From DATNIC01 sp035604635 (GTDB taxonomy: Bacteria > Vulcanimicrobiota > Vulcanimicrobiia > Vulcanimicrobiales > Vulcanimicrobiaceae), in NCBI GenBank assembly GCA_035604635.1, contig DATNIC010000047.1, positions 1-6,468 of the forward strand: a DNA stretch of 6,468 nt, in the 5' to 3' direction. A program made the translations under genes and the position numbers. Below, one piece after another: positions 1 through 6,220 of the stretch; within the stretch, counting starts at the first letter, position 1; each line of letters starts with the position of its first letter. Under the pieces are notes generated by a model that did no database searches, had not been told where the DNA came from, and worked only from the letters and a program-made list of their open reading frames with translations.

Positions 1-999
1 TACCGTCGCCAACAGCCGAATCCCAATATGGTGGAGATGGGCGATCACCATCTGTCCAAGCCAACCGACGAGAAGGGTGAATACGAAGACTGCACGGTAT
101 TCCAAATCAGCAACGACGGTCATGCCGCCGAAGCACGCCGCGACGACGAGCCAGATGCCCGCTGCGGCAACGAACGCTTGTGGCGGACGATGCGGATTCT
201 GCGCGCTGCGGAGCATAAGCACGAGCTGCGCCACGTACAGTGCGGCCGCGATCATGAGAATGACGACGCCCGCAATTGCGAAGGCCGGAATGGCGAGTCC
301 GAGAGCGATCGACTGGACGATGATCCCGATGACCGCTGCGCTTCCGGCGGCAATGTGCAGCGCCGCCAACCTCGCGGTGTTCCCGGTAATGACGCGAAGA
401 GTTCGTGTCGAAACGCCGACCGCGAGCAGCGAGAGCCAGCCGATCAGGCCGAGATTGGCATGAATCGGGATGAAGAATGCCGCCGCTAGCGGGGCTCGCG
501 TGACGGCAAACGTCAAGGCCGTCCCCAGGCCTGCGGCGACCGTCAGAAAAATCAGCGTGATTCCAAGAGCCCGCGCGATCGCGCGCTCCATTCGTTCCGC
601 GGGCGGCGGGAGGAACAGCGTGACAAACGCCAGGGCGAGGTAAGTCCCGAGACCGATCGCGAGGATCGCTCCGAAGATCGGAAGCGAGCGCGTGTCGTCG
701 ATGAAGAACGACACGATGAGTCCCGCCGCACCGATTCCGTAGACAGCAACGGCTCCTCGTGCGACAGGTTCAGCCCGCCATTGGTTGTCCGTGAACGCTG
801 GGATGACGTGAAGCAAGATCGAGAGTGCGGTCAGAGTGAGCCAACCGAGTGCGACCAGATGCACCCATCCGATCAGCCGAAACGTCGTTCCGCGCTCGAT
901 GTCTCCGGCGATGAATACAAGGATTACCCAGGCGAGGCCGTGCGCAAGGTGGCCCGCCAGAAGCCCAAGTGGAGGGATCCAGTGCCGCCGCTTCAGCAT
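1..999 (-). CDS. Polytopic membrane protein, heme-copper oxidase subunit I-like / NnrS-like (3' end missing)
   Basis: This open frame has no stop from the ATG at 999 to the left edge, giving 333 residues; the C-terminus lies outside the window. An in-frame TGA at 1017-1015 lies just upstream, so ATG 999 (or TTG 1002) is the only sensible start, with a weak AAGAG about 11 bases before it. The product is almost entirely hydrophobic helices, roughly eight or nine in the visible part. Histidines recur at helix positions: H17 and H20, H47 in GWVHLVALGW, H64 in LLHVIPAF, H180 in IHANLGLIGW, H215, and H321/H323/H324 in AHLHH. The 'H-x-GW' and 'HVIP' patterns recall small subunit I-like or NnrS-type heme/copper membrane proteins, but the canonical HH CuB pair and the HFH heme motif are not seen. 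The function is inferred only: heme or copper binding linked to respiration or NO. The divergent oxidoreductase operon supports this. It is certain to be a gene; the family is less sure. Confidence 0.8.
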   Translation of the reverse strand, partial: MLKRRHWIPPLGLLAGHLAHGLAWVILVFIAGDIERGTTFRLIGWVHLVALGWLTLTALSILLHVIPAFTDNQWRAEPVARGAVAVYGIGAAGLIVSFFIDDTRSLPIFGAILAIGLGTYLALAFVTLFLPPPAERMERAIARALGITLIFLTVAAGLGTALTFAVTRAPLAAAFFIPIHANLGLIGWLSLLAVGVSTRTLRVITGNTARLAALHIAAGSAAVIGIIVQSIALGLAIPAFAIAGVVILMIAAALYVAQLVLMLRSAQNPHRPPQAFVAAAGIWLVVAACFGGMTVVADLEYRAVFVFTLLVGWLGQMVIAHLHHIGIRLLATV

Positions 1000-1081
1000 C
1001 AAGGATACGGCTCTTCATCAAGTCCGCGAGCAGTCCCGGTAAACCTGAAGGCCGCTCAAAATTCTGACAGAAACCGGTCGA
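1000..1081. promoter_or_regulatory. Divergent intergenic region, probable promoters for both flanking genes
   Basis: These 82 bases separate the leftward membrane-protein gene from the rightward oxidoreductase operon, so by position they should hold promoters for both. By eye I find no clear FNR/NnrR-type palindrome (TTGAT-N4-ATCAA or similar), NsrR site or convincing -35/-10 pair. CTGACA at 1064-1069 looks like a -35 hexamer, but it sits too close to the start at 1082 to have a -10 before the gene. The rightward gene also lacks a strong Shine-Dalgarno. Confidence 0.35.
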
Positions 1082-1600
1082 ATGGCTGAAGGGGCGATCG
1101 TCTTCGTCATATTCGTCTCCGTAGCCGCTGCCGCGGTCACCCTGATGCTGCTCCTCGCCAACGCAGGGGCGCGAAAGCCGCTGCCTCAGTCGATCGTGAC
1201 GGCGCGGGGTTACGCGGTGCGCCGCTGGTGGTTCGCTACCGTTCTCGTCGTCGCGGTGGCGGCATTCGCGGCTACCATCCCGCGGCTTCCCTATCCGCGC
1301 GCCGACGAGTTGCGGAGCAGCCCTCACTTCACCGTCGTGGCGCAGCAATATAGTTTCGTCCTCCCCGCAACCGTCCCGGTGAATACGGCAATCGTTTTCG
1401 ACGTAACCTCGCGCGACGTCAATCACGGCTTCGGCATCTACGACCCGGCCGGGCACGTCGTCGGGCAAGTGCAGGCGATGCCGGACTACGTCAACCACTT
1501 GCCGATGAGATTTGAGCGCCCCGGCCACTACACCGTGCGCTGCTTGGAATTTTGCGGTGTTGCGCACGCGGCCATGCAGGGAGCGTTTGAAGTACGATGA
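1082..1600 (+). CDS. CuA-containing subunit II of a heme-copper oxidoreductase
   Basis: This 172-residue membrane protein accepts electrons from a c-type cytochrome and passes them to the catalytic subunit. Two N-terminal membrane helices (about residues 4-27 and 48-66) are followed by an extracytoplasmic cupredoxin domain (about 81-172). The binuclear CuA site is complete: H115 in DVNHGFG, then C154, E156 (backbone ligand position), C158, H162 and M165 in CLEFCGVAHAAM. The short cupredoxin domain with 'HGF' and 'RPGHYTVRC' resembles ba3-type subunit II, although ba3 has one helix and this has two. ATG 1082 is the only ATG after an in-frame stop at 1046, though its ribosome site is weak. Its TGA overlaps the ATG of the next gene by 4 bases (ATGA at 1597-1600). 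With the catalytic subunit next door it could be a coxB-like protein of an oxidase or a NorS-like subunit of an NO reductase. Confidence 0.93.
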   Translation: MAEGAIVFVIFVSVAAAAVTLMLLLANAGARKPLPQSIVTARGYAVRRWWFATVLVVAVAAFAATIPRLPYPRADELRSSPHFTVVAQQYSFVLPATVPVNTAIVFDVTSRDVNHGFGIYDPAGHVVGQVQAMPDYVNHLPMRFERPGHYTVRCLEFCGVAHAAMQGAFEVR

Positions 1601-3030
1601 GCGCGCAGCGCATCATGTGGCTCTATATCCTCACCGGGCTTGCAATCTTGGTACTCATGATGCTGCTCGGCATTACCATGCGCATGGAGCAGGCAGGCTG
1701 GCTTTCCTACGACGCCACGGCGTTTTACTCGCTGTTGACGCTGCACGGCGTCGGCATGTTGACCGCAGTCGCATTGGCCGGACTAGGTACGCTCTGGTAC
1801 CTCGTCTCCCGCGAAACGGCGCTCGACGCGAGGATCGCGTATCTCGCGTACGCTTTTTTCATCGCCGGCGTCCTCTGCGTGATCGCCTCCGTCCTCGGTC
1901 ACTTCGGCGCGCTGTGGACCATGCTTTATCCGCTTCCGTTCGTCGGAGCGTCATGGCCCGGCTGGGCGACCGGTACGTACCTGATCGGCAATCTACTCGT
2001 GATGATCGGATTCACGCTTTGGTGCGTGCAAATACTCGCTGCCTTGCTTCAACGGTACGGCATCAGAGGGATGCTGGGCGTCGAGTACATTTTTCGCGGC
2101 CGCACTTTTGAGGCAGCGGGACGTCGCCCGCCTCCGCCGCAGATGTTCGCCGCGTTAATCGTCTCGATCGACGGCTTCCTAGCCAGCATCGCCGGAATGG
2201 CGATCGTTATCGCGCTGATCGTGCGCTGGGCCGACGCGTCGGTAGAGCTGGATCCGCTGTGGGCCAAGAACCTGACCTACTTTTTCGGGCACTCGTTTGC
2301 GAATTTGACGATGTACATGGCCGTCGCGGGCGTCTACGTGGGCTTGCCGCTTTGCACGAAACGGGAGTACCACACGTCGCGTCCCTTGGTCATCGCGTGG
2401 TGGGGAACCCTCACCTTCGTCATCTTCGCCTACTTTCATCACCTATACATGGATTTCGTGCAGCCGCAAGGGGTCCAGTTCGTCGGCGAGATCGCGTCTT
2501 ATCTCGCCGCCATCCCGGTCGTTGTCGTTACCGTGTACGGCGGCGTGCTGCTCGTGCATCGTTCCGGTATGCGCTGGTCGATGGGCGCAATGTTTCTCTA
2601 TGCCGGGATGATCGGCTGGGTCGTCGGCGGCACGGGCGCGGTTCTCGACGCGACGATTCCCTTCAATTTCGATCTTCATAACACGCTGTGGGTTCCGGCG
2701 CACTTCCACACGTATCTGCTCGAAGGCGTGGTTGCGTTCACGCTCGGGTGGGCGTTCGTCAACTTGGAGCAGCGCAGCGGCGCGGTTTCACCCTCACTCA
2801 TCCGGTGGGTGACCGGTACTTGCATTTTCGGGGGCGGCGCCCTGTTCTTGCTCTCCTTCTACCTAGCAGGCTCCTCGGGCGTTCCGCGACGCGTCGCGAT
2901 AGAGCCGCCGCCGGGACCGGCGATAGCGGCCGTCGCTTCGATCGGTGCGATCGTCGTGTTGATCGGGCTGCTCATCTGTCTCGCGGAGGGCGTCAGGCTC
3001 GCGCGGCTGCCGCGCAAAGAGACGGCATGA
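1597..3030 (+). CDS. Heme-copper oxidoreductase catalytic subunit I with active-site Tyr replaced by Asn (candidate NO reductase)
   Basis: This 477-residue protein has about 12 membrane helices and is the catalytic subunit of a heme-copper enzyme. All six metal ligands are present: H50 (helix II, TLHGVGM) and H371 for the low-spin heme, H369 (PAHFH) for the high-spin heme, and H232 (FFGH), H281 and H282 (YFHHLY) for CuB. The stretch LHNTLWVPAHFH and the LDPLWAK approach to helix VI resemble B-family (ba3-like) enzymes. The canonical HPxVY motif is instead H232-S-F-A-N236, so the cross-linked tyrosine of A- and B-family O2 reductases is missing. The helix VIII position of the A-family K-channel lysine is V311. 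Tyrosine loss with intact ligands is known for NO reductases derived from oxidases (eNOR, sNOR, gNOR, nNOR), so NO reduction is a reasonable inference, not a proof. A generic annotation would be 'cytochrome c oxidase subunit I'. It is translated through ATGA overlaps on both sides. Confidence 0.93.
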   Translation: MSAQRIMWLYILTGLAILVLMMLLGITMRMEQAGWLSYDATAFYSLLTLHGVGMLTAVALAGLGTLWYLVSRETALDARIAYLAYAFFIAGVLCVIASVLGHFGALWTMLYPLPFVGASWPGWATGTYLIGNLLVMIGFTLWCVQILAALLQRYGIRGMLGVEYIFRGRTFEAAGRRPPPPQMFAALIVSIDGFLASIAGMAIVIALIVRWADASVELDPLWAKNLTYFFGHSFANLTMYMAVAGVYVGLPLCTKREYHTSRPLVIAWWGTLTFVIFAYFHHLYMDFVQPQGVQFVGEIASYLAAIPVVVVTVYGGVLLVHRSGMRWSMGAMFLYAGMIGWVVGGTGAVLDATIPFNFDLHNTLWVPAHFHTYLLEGVVAFTLGWAFVNLEQRSGAVSPSLIRWVTGTCIFGGGALFLLSFYLAGSSGVPRRVAIEPPPGPAIAAVASIGAIVVLIGLLICLAEGVRLARLPRKETA

Positions 3031-3758
3031 ACGGTCGCGCCATGATCGCCGGCGTAATAGGCGTACTCACGCTGCTCTTCGCGCTCGCCCCGCTCTATCG
3101 CGGCGAAGTCGAACTCCCAACGGCGGAGCATCATCTCTTGCACGCCGCGATCGTGACCGGCGCGGCCCTGTCCGGCGTACTCGCGTGGAATCCCGCCTTC
3201 GCACGAACTTCGCGCTTGGCGCCATTGTGGTTGTTGATCGCGATATGCGCGCCGATACTTGCGATGTTTCTCATGTGGCCCTCGGAGTACGCGTTCCTCG
3301 ACCGCCATCCCGGCGGGCATGCAATCGAGCACCTCGGATTGGTCGGGCTCGGCTTCGTCACCGGATACTCGGGGCAACGCTACGCGGCCGGCATCGGCTG
3401 GGCTACGGGTGCGGCTCTGCTGATCATGTCGTTGCTCGCGCCGCTCGGATACGGCGTAAGTCCGCCCCCGGCGGCAATTGCCGCCCTTCCCACCGCCGCG
3501 CCTGCCGCCGAGGAACCCGCCTCACCGTCCGATGCTGGTCGCGGCGCCGCACTCTACAAGCAAAGCTGCGCGAGTTGCCACGGGACCAGCGGGGAAGGCG
3601 GCTTGGGGCCCAGTCTCAAGAACGAGCGCTCGCGCAAGGATATCGAACAGACGGCACGGTGGATAAGAAATCCGGCTCCGCCGATGCCGAAGCTCTTTCC
3701 CGCAACGCTCACGGAAAAAGATGTGCGCGAGGTGTCGGCTTTCGTTCAGAAGCTTTAG
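3027..3758 (+). CDS. Four-helix membrane protein fused to a C-terminal monoheme cytochrome c
   Basis: The 243-residue product starts at the ATG overlapping the stop of the catalytic subunit (ATGA, 3027-3030). The frame is open further upstream to 2688, but that part is out of frame with the subunit I gene and lies over it. Residues 1-143 hold about four membrane helices with unusual histidine clusters: H35, H36 and H39 in AEHHLLH, and H94, H98 and H102 in the HPGGHAIEH stretch. I do not recognise this domain; the His pairs faintly recall CtaG-type assembly proteins. A Pro/Ala-rich linker (about 144-168) leads to a class I cytochrome c domain with heme motif C181-A-S-C-H185 and a probable axial Met at M220 in APPMPKLF, ending in a typical C-terminal helix. 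It probably sits outside the cytoplasmic membrane and delivers electrons to the CuA site of the operon's subunit II. The cytochrome call is firm and the partner role is inferred. Confidence 0.88.
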   Translation: MNGRAMIAGVIGVLTLLFALAPLYRGEVELPTAEHHLLHAAIVTGAALSGVLAWNPAFARTSRLAPLWLLIAICAPILAMFLMWPSEYAFLDRHPGGHAIEHLGLVGLGFVTGYSGQRYAAGIGWATGAALLIMSLLAPLGYGVSPPPAAIAALPTAAPAAEEPASPSDAGRGAALYKQSCASCHGTSGEGGLGPSLKNERSRKDIEQTARWIRNPAPPMPKLFPATLTEKDVREVSAFVQKL

Positions 3759-4858
3759 GGATGCACGCTTTCTAAGAACCAATCCGTCGGGATCTCGCGG
3801 CCGATCCCGCGCTCGCGCGCGCGCTCGTGCGCGAGCGAGCCGAGCGCAGCGAATTGCATCCCTAAACCGATCGTATTGACGAAGCACGTCATCCGGCCGG
3901 CCGGCGCAGCGGGGACTTTACCGGCGACGAGCTCGCCGAGATTCGGCTGCCGGGTCAGGTCGACGGCATTCGGTCGACGAGCGGCCCGTTTCTTCTTCAT
4001 TTCTCCGGCCATTATTTCGGGCGGATCGTGCTCGAAGATCGGCTCCTCTCCGCGTCCGACGAAATAGTTGGCGGGGCGATCGATGCGCGCGTTGACGATG
4101 ACTTGCGCGGACCGTTCGAGTATGCCGTCGCCCAATTCCAAATCCTTGAGTGACGTGACGTGCGCGTGCGGCGCAACCCAATCGGCTTGCACGACGGGCG
4201 TGACGCTGTTGGTCGCCATCCCGACGATGTCGGCTCCGTGCGCGCACGCCCGGGGATCGTCGACCGCCTTGACGTCGATCCCGAGTTCGCCGGCAAGTTG
4301 TTTGGCCAGCCGTTCGCGGTTGGCCGGTGTCGGACTGTAAATGCGCATCTCACGCAACGGGCGCACCTGCGCCATCGCCAGCGCCTGTCCGCTTGCCTGC
4401 CATCCGGCACCGAAGAGCGCGTAGACCGATGCATCGGGCGCGGCCATGTACTTTGCCGCAACGGCGTTGGTGCAGGCGACGCGGAGGCGCTGCATCACGC
4501 CGTCCGGCATGATCGCCAGCGGCTCGCCGGTCCGCATGCTGAACAGGAGCACCAGCCCGACCCACTTTCCGTCCCCAGCGACGGGCTGTTTGTCTTTCCG
4601 GATCCCCGCGGAGCCTTCCGACCAGCGAATGACGTCGGAATTCAGACGCAGCGCCGCGACTTCATATCGCGGCGTCATCCCATCCATCGTTTTGAAGATG
4701 TACCGGCCTCGCTCGTCCGACGGGCCGACTATTTCGGCGCGTGGCCGGCTCGCGGCGCGCCCTTCGCCCAGATCACGATACGTCTCTTCGAGGCGCGCTA
4801 GGCAATCGGCCATCGGCAGCAGCTCGGCAATTTCGTCGTTGTTGAGCACTAGGGTCAC
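3755..4858 (-). CDS. Ornithine cyclodeaminase / mu-crystallin family protein
   Basis: This 367-residue cytoplasmic protein has the family's two parts: an N-terminal substrate/dimer region and a central NAD(P)-binding Rossmann fold (about 145-260) with the loop LFGAGWQASG (G150-x-G152-x-x-A155). EPLAIMPDG followed by QRLRVACTNAVAAKYMA (about 112-139) matches the family block that carries the substrate-carboxylate arginine, here R126. The position usually occupied by the conserved active-site lysine appears to be R71 in AALRLNSD. A basic stretch at about 285-315 (MKKKRAARRP) looks like an addition relative to compact members. The family includes ornithine cyclodeaminases, alanine dehydrogenases and ketimine reductases, so the substrate cannot be assigned. 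The start is GTG 4858, nine bases after the glyS stop. The TAA at 3757-3755 overlaps the convergent cytochrome gene by 4 bases. Confidence 0.88.
   Translation of the reverse strand: MTLVLNNDEIAELLPMADCLARLEETYRDLGEGRAASRPRAEIVGPSDERGRYIFKTMDGMTPRYEVAALRLNSDVIRWSEGSAGIRKDKQPVAGDGKWVGLVLLFSMRTGEPLAIMPDGVMQRLRVACTNAVAAKYMAAPDASVYALFGAGWQASGQALAMAQVRPLREMRIYSPTPANRERLAKQLAGELGIDVKAVDDPRACAHGADIVGMATNSVTPVVQADWVAPHAHVTSLKDLELGDGILERSAQVIVNARIDRPANYFVGRGEEPIFEHDPPEIMAGEMKKKRAARRPNAVDLTRQPNLGELVAGKVPAAPAGRMTCFVNTIGLGMQFAALGSLAHERARERGIGREIPTDWFLESVHP
3810..3837. repeat. Perfect GC-rich inverted repeat (12-bp stem, 4-base loop)
   Basis: Bases 3810-3821 pair with 3826-3837 through 12 consecutive pairs (one is G-U on the plus-strand RNA), with loop 3822-3825. 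It lies about 50 bases after the stop of the cytochrome gene and inside the 3' end of the convergent cyclodeaminase gene, where it encodes an HERARERG-like run. No T-tract follows on either strand, so it is not a standard intrinsic terminator. It could still slow polymerase or protect the 3' end of the oxidoreductase mRNA, or be only a by-product of Arg/Ala/Glu codons. Confidence 0.4.
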
Positions 4859-4865
4859 GCGTGAA

Positions 4866-4869
4866 CCTC
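4866..4869 (-). promoter_or_regulatory. Shine-Dalgarno GAGG fixing the GTG start of the cyclodeaminase gene
   Basis: On the minus strand GAGG lies seven bases before GTG 4858 and overlaps the glyS stop codon (TGAGG). There is no ATG nearby, so this spacing supports the GTG start and suggests translation coupled to the end of glyS. Confidence 0.6.
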
Positions 4870-6208
4870 ACAGGCGATCCGCGAGATACCCCGCCAACTG
4901 ATCGGCGCTAACGCGGTCCTGCCGCATCGAGTCGCGCTCGCGGACCGTCACCGCGCCGTCTTGGAGGGTGTCGTAATCGACGGTCACGCAATACGGCGTC
5001 CCGATCTCATCTTGGCGACGGTAGAGCTGGCCGATGTTCCCTTCATCGTACTGCGAACGGAAAAAGGGACGCAGCGCGTGCTCGATGATGTGGGCGCGCT
5101 CGACCAGCTCGGGCTTGTTTCGCGCGAGCGAGAAGATCGCGACCTTGATCGGGGCGATGCGCGGATGTAAGCGCAGAACGACGCGTTCGGTCTCTTTCCC
5201 GTTGGGATCGACGCCCTTCTCCTTCTCGTACGCGTCGATCAGCATCGTCAACGTCGTGCGGTCCATCCCGGCCGAGCTTTCGATCAGGATCGGCGTGTAC
5301 TTCGTCTTCGTCGCCTCGTCGTAGTAGGTGAGGTCCTTACCGGAGAGCTTCATGTGCGCATCGAGATCGTATGTCCCGCGATGCGCGATCGACTCGAGCT
5401 CGCCCCAGCCCCACGGAAAAAGATACTCGACGTCGGTCCCCGCCTTGGCGTAGTGCGGGCGTTCTTCGGGCTTCAGCTCATAAAAGCGCAAGCGCTCGGG
5501 CTTGATCCCGTAATCGGTGTACCACTGTCTGCGCGCGATGACCCACTCGTCGTAACACGTGAGATCGTTGCCGTCGTCCGGGACGAAATATTCGAGCTCC
5601 GCCTGCTCGAACTCGCGGATGCGAAAGATGAAATTCCCCGGCGTGATCTCGTTACGGAACGACTTCCCGATCTGCGCGATCCCGAATGGCGGCTTCTTGC
5701 GCGCCGTCTGATAGATGTTCTTGAAGTTGACGAAGATGCCCTGAGCGGTCTCCGGGCGCAAATAGGCCTGCGCGGCGCTGTCCTCCATCGGGCCGACGCT
5801 CGTCTTCATCATCAGATTGAAGTCGCGCGGCTCGGTAAAGGTGCCTCGCATCCCGCAGTCGGGGCATTGCTCGAGCGACGCGAGATGATCGGCACGGAAA
5901 CGGTGCTTGCAGTTACGGCAGTCGATCAGCTTGTCGTGAAAAGCTGCGACGTGGCCCGAGGCGACCCAAGTCTCCGGATGCATGATGATCGAGGAGTCGA
6001 AAGCGACGACGTCGTCGCGAAGATCGACGACCTGCCGCCACCACGCGTCTTTGACGTTGCGCTTGAGCAGCGCGCCGAGCGGTCCGTAATCCCAAAAGCC
6101 GTTGATCCCGCCGTAGATCTCGCTCGAGGGGAAGATAAAGCCGCGGCGCTTTGCCAGCGCCGTGATCTCGTCCATCGTAACGTGGGTCGCTACCTCAGGT
6201 TCGATCAT
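4868..6208 (-). CDS. glyQS: Glycyl-tRNA synthetase, homodimeric class II type
   Basis: This 446-residue cytoplasmic enzyme charges tRNA-Gly with glycine using ATP. It is the single-chain alpha2 type, shared with archaea, eukaryotes and some bacteria, not the alpha2beta2 GlyQ/GlyS type, and the length is normal for bacterial members. Visible landmarks are the motif 1 area YGGINGFWDYGPLG (32-45), a zinc-type four-cysteine insertion (C97, C100, C115, C118), the PETAQGIFVNF block (152-162), and class II motif 2 FRNEITPG followed by FRIREFEQAE (184-204). Also present are motif 3 SSAGMDRTTL (311-320) and a C-terminal anticodon-binding domain from about 348 (RIAPIKVAIF) to the end, with GTPYCVTVDYDTL. 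The start is ATG 6208, preceded by AGAGGA. The glycosyltransferase stop lies 12 bases upstream and the cyclodeaminase start 9 bases downstream, suggesting one transcript. Confidence 0.97.
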   Translation of the reverse strand: MIEPEVATHVTMDEITALAKRRGFIFPSSEIYGGINGFWDYGPLGALLKRNVKDAWWRQVVDLRDDVVAFDSSIIMHPETWVASGHVAAFHDKLIDCRNCKHRFRADHLASLEQCPDCGMRGTFTEPRDFNLMMKTSVGPMEDSAAQAYLRPETAQGIFVNFKNIYQTARKKPPFGIAQIGKSFRNEITPGNFIFRIREFEQAELEYFVPDDGNDLTCYDEWVIARRQWYTDYGIKPERLRFYELKPEERPHYAKAGTDVEYLFPWGWGELESIAHRGTYDLDAHMKLSGKDLTYYDEATKTKYTPILIESSAGMDRTTLTMLIDAYEKEKGVDPNGKETERVVLRLHPRIAPIKVAIFSLARNKPELVERAHIIEHALRPFFRSQYDEGNIGQLYRRQDEIGTPYCVTVDYDTLQDGAVTVRERDSMRQDRVSADQLAGYLADRL

Positions 6209-6213
6209 CGCCG

Positions 6214-6220
6214 TCCTCTC
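6214..6220 (-). promoter_or_regulatory. Shine-Dalgarno (AGAGGA) of glycyl-tRNA synthetase
   Basis: On the minus strand GAGAGGA lies about five bases before ATG 6208, directly after the TAA of the upstream gene (6223-6221). The spacing selects ATG 6208 over the internal Met12 codon. Confidence 0.6.

Noticed and set aside
28..489. Plus-strand open frame of 153 codons near the left edge
   Set aside because: The product is highly charged and low-complexity. The minus strand of the same region encodes a coherent polytopic membrane protein with no stops.
1064..1069. CTGACA as a -35 promoter element for the operon
   Set aside because: A -10 at normal spacing would fall inside the coding sequence starting at 1082, and no matching hexamer is seen there.
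770..1567. Long minus-strand open frame (265 codons) opposite the CuA subunit gene
   Set aside because: It lies over two well-supported genes in other frames. Its product is Arg/His/Asp-rich with no domain, as expected from the antisense of GC-rich coding sequence.
2688..3026. Upstream extension of the cytochrome c gene to an ATG at 2688
   Set aside because: This part overlaps the conserved HFH-containing end of the catalytic subunit in another frame and is Arg-rich and disordered. The ATGA start at 3027 begins a clean membrane helix.
3810..3837. Hairpin as an intrinsic terminator
   Set aside because: No run of T follows on either strand and it lies inside the cyclodeaminase coding sequence, so it is kept only as an inverted repeat.
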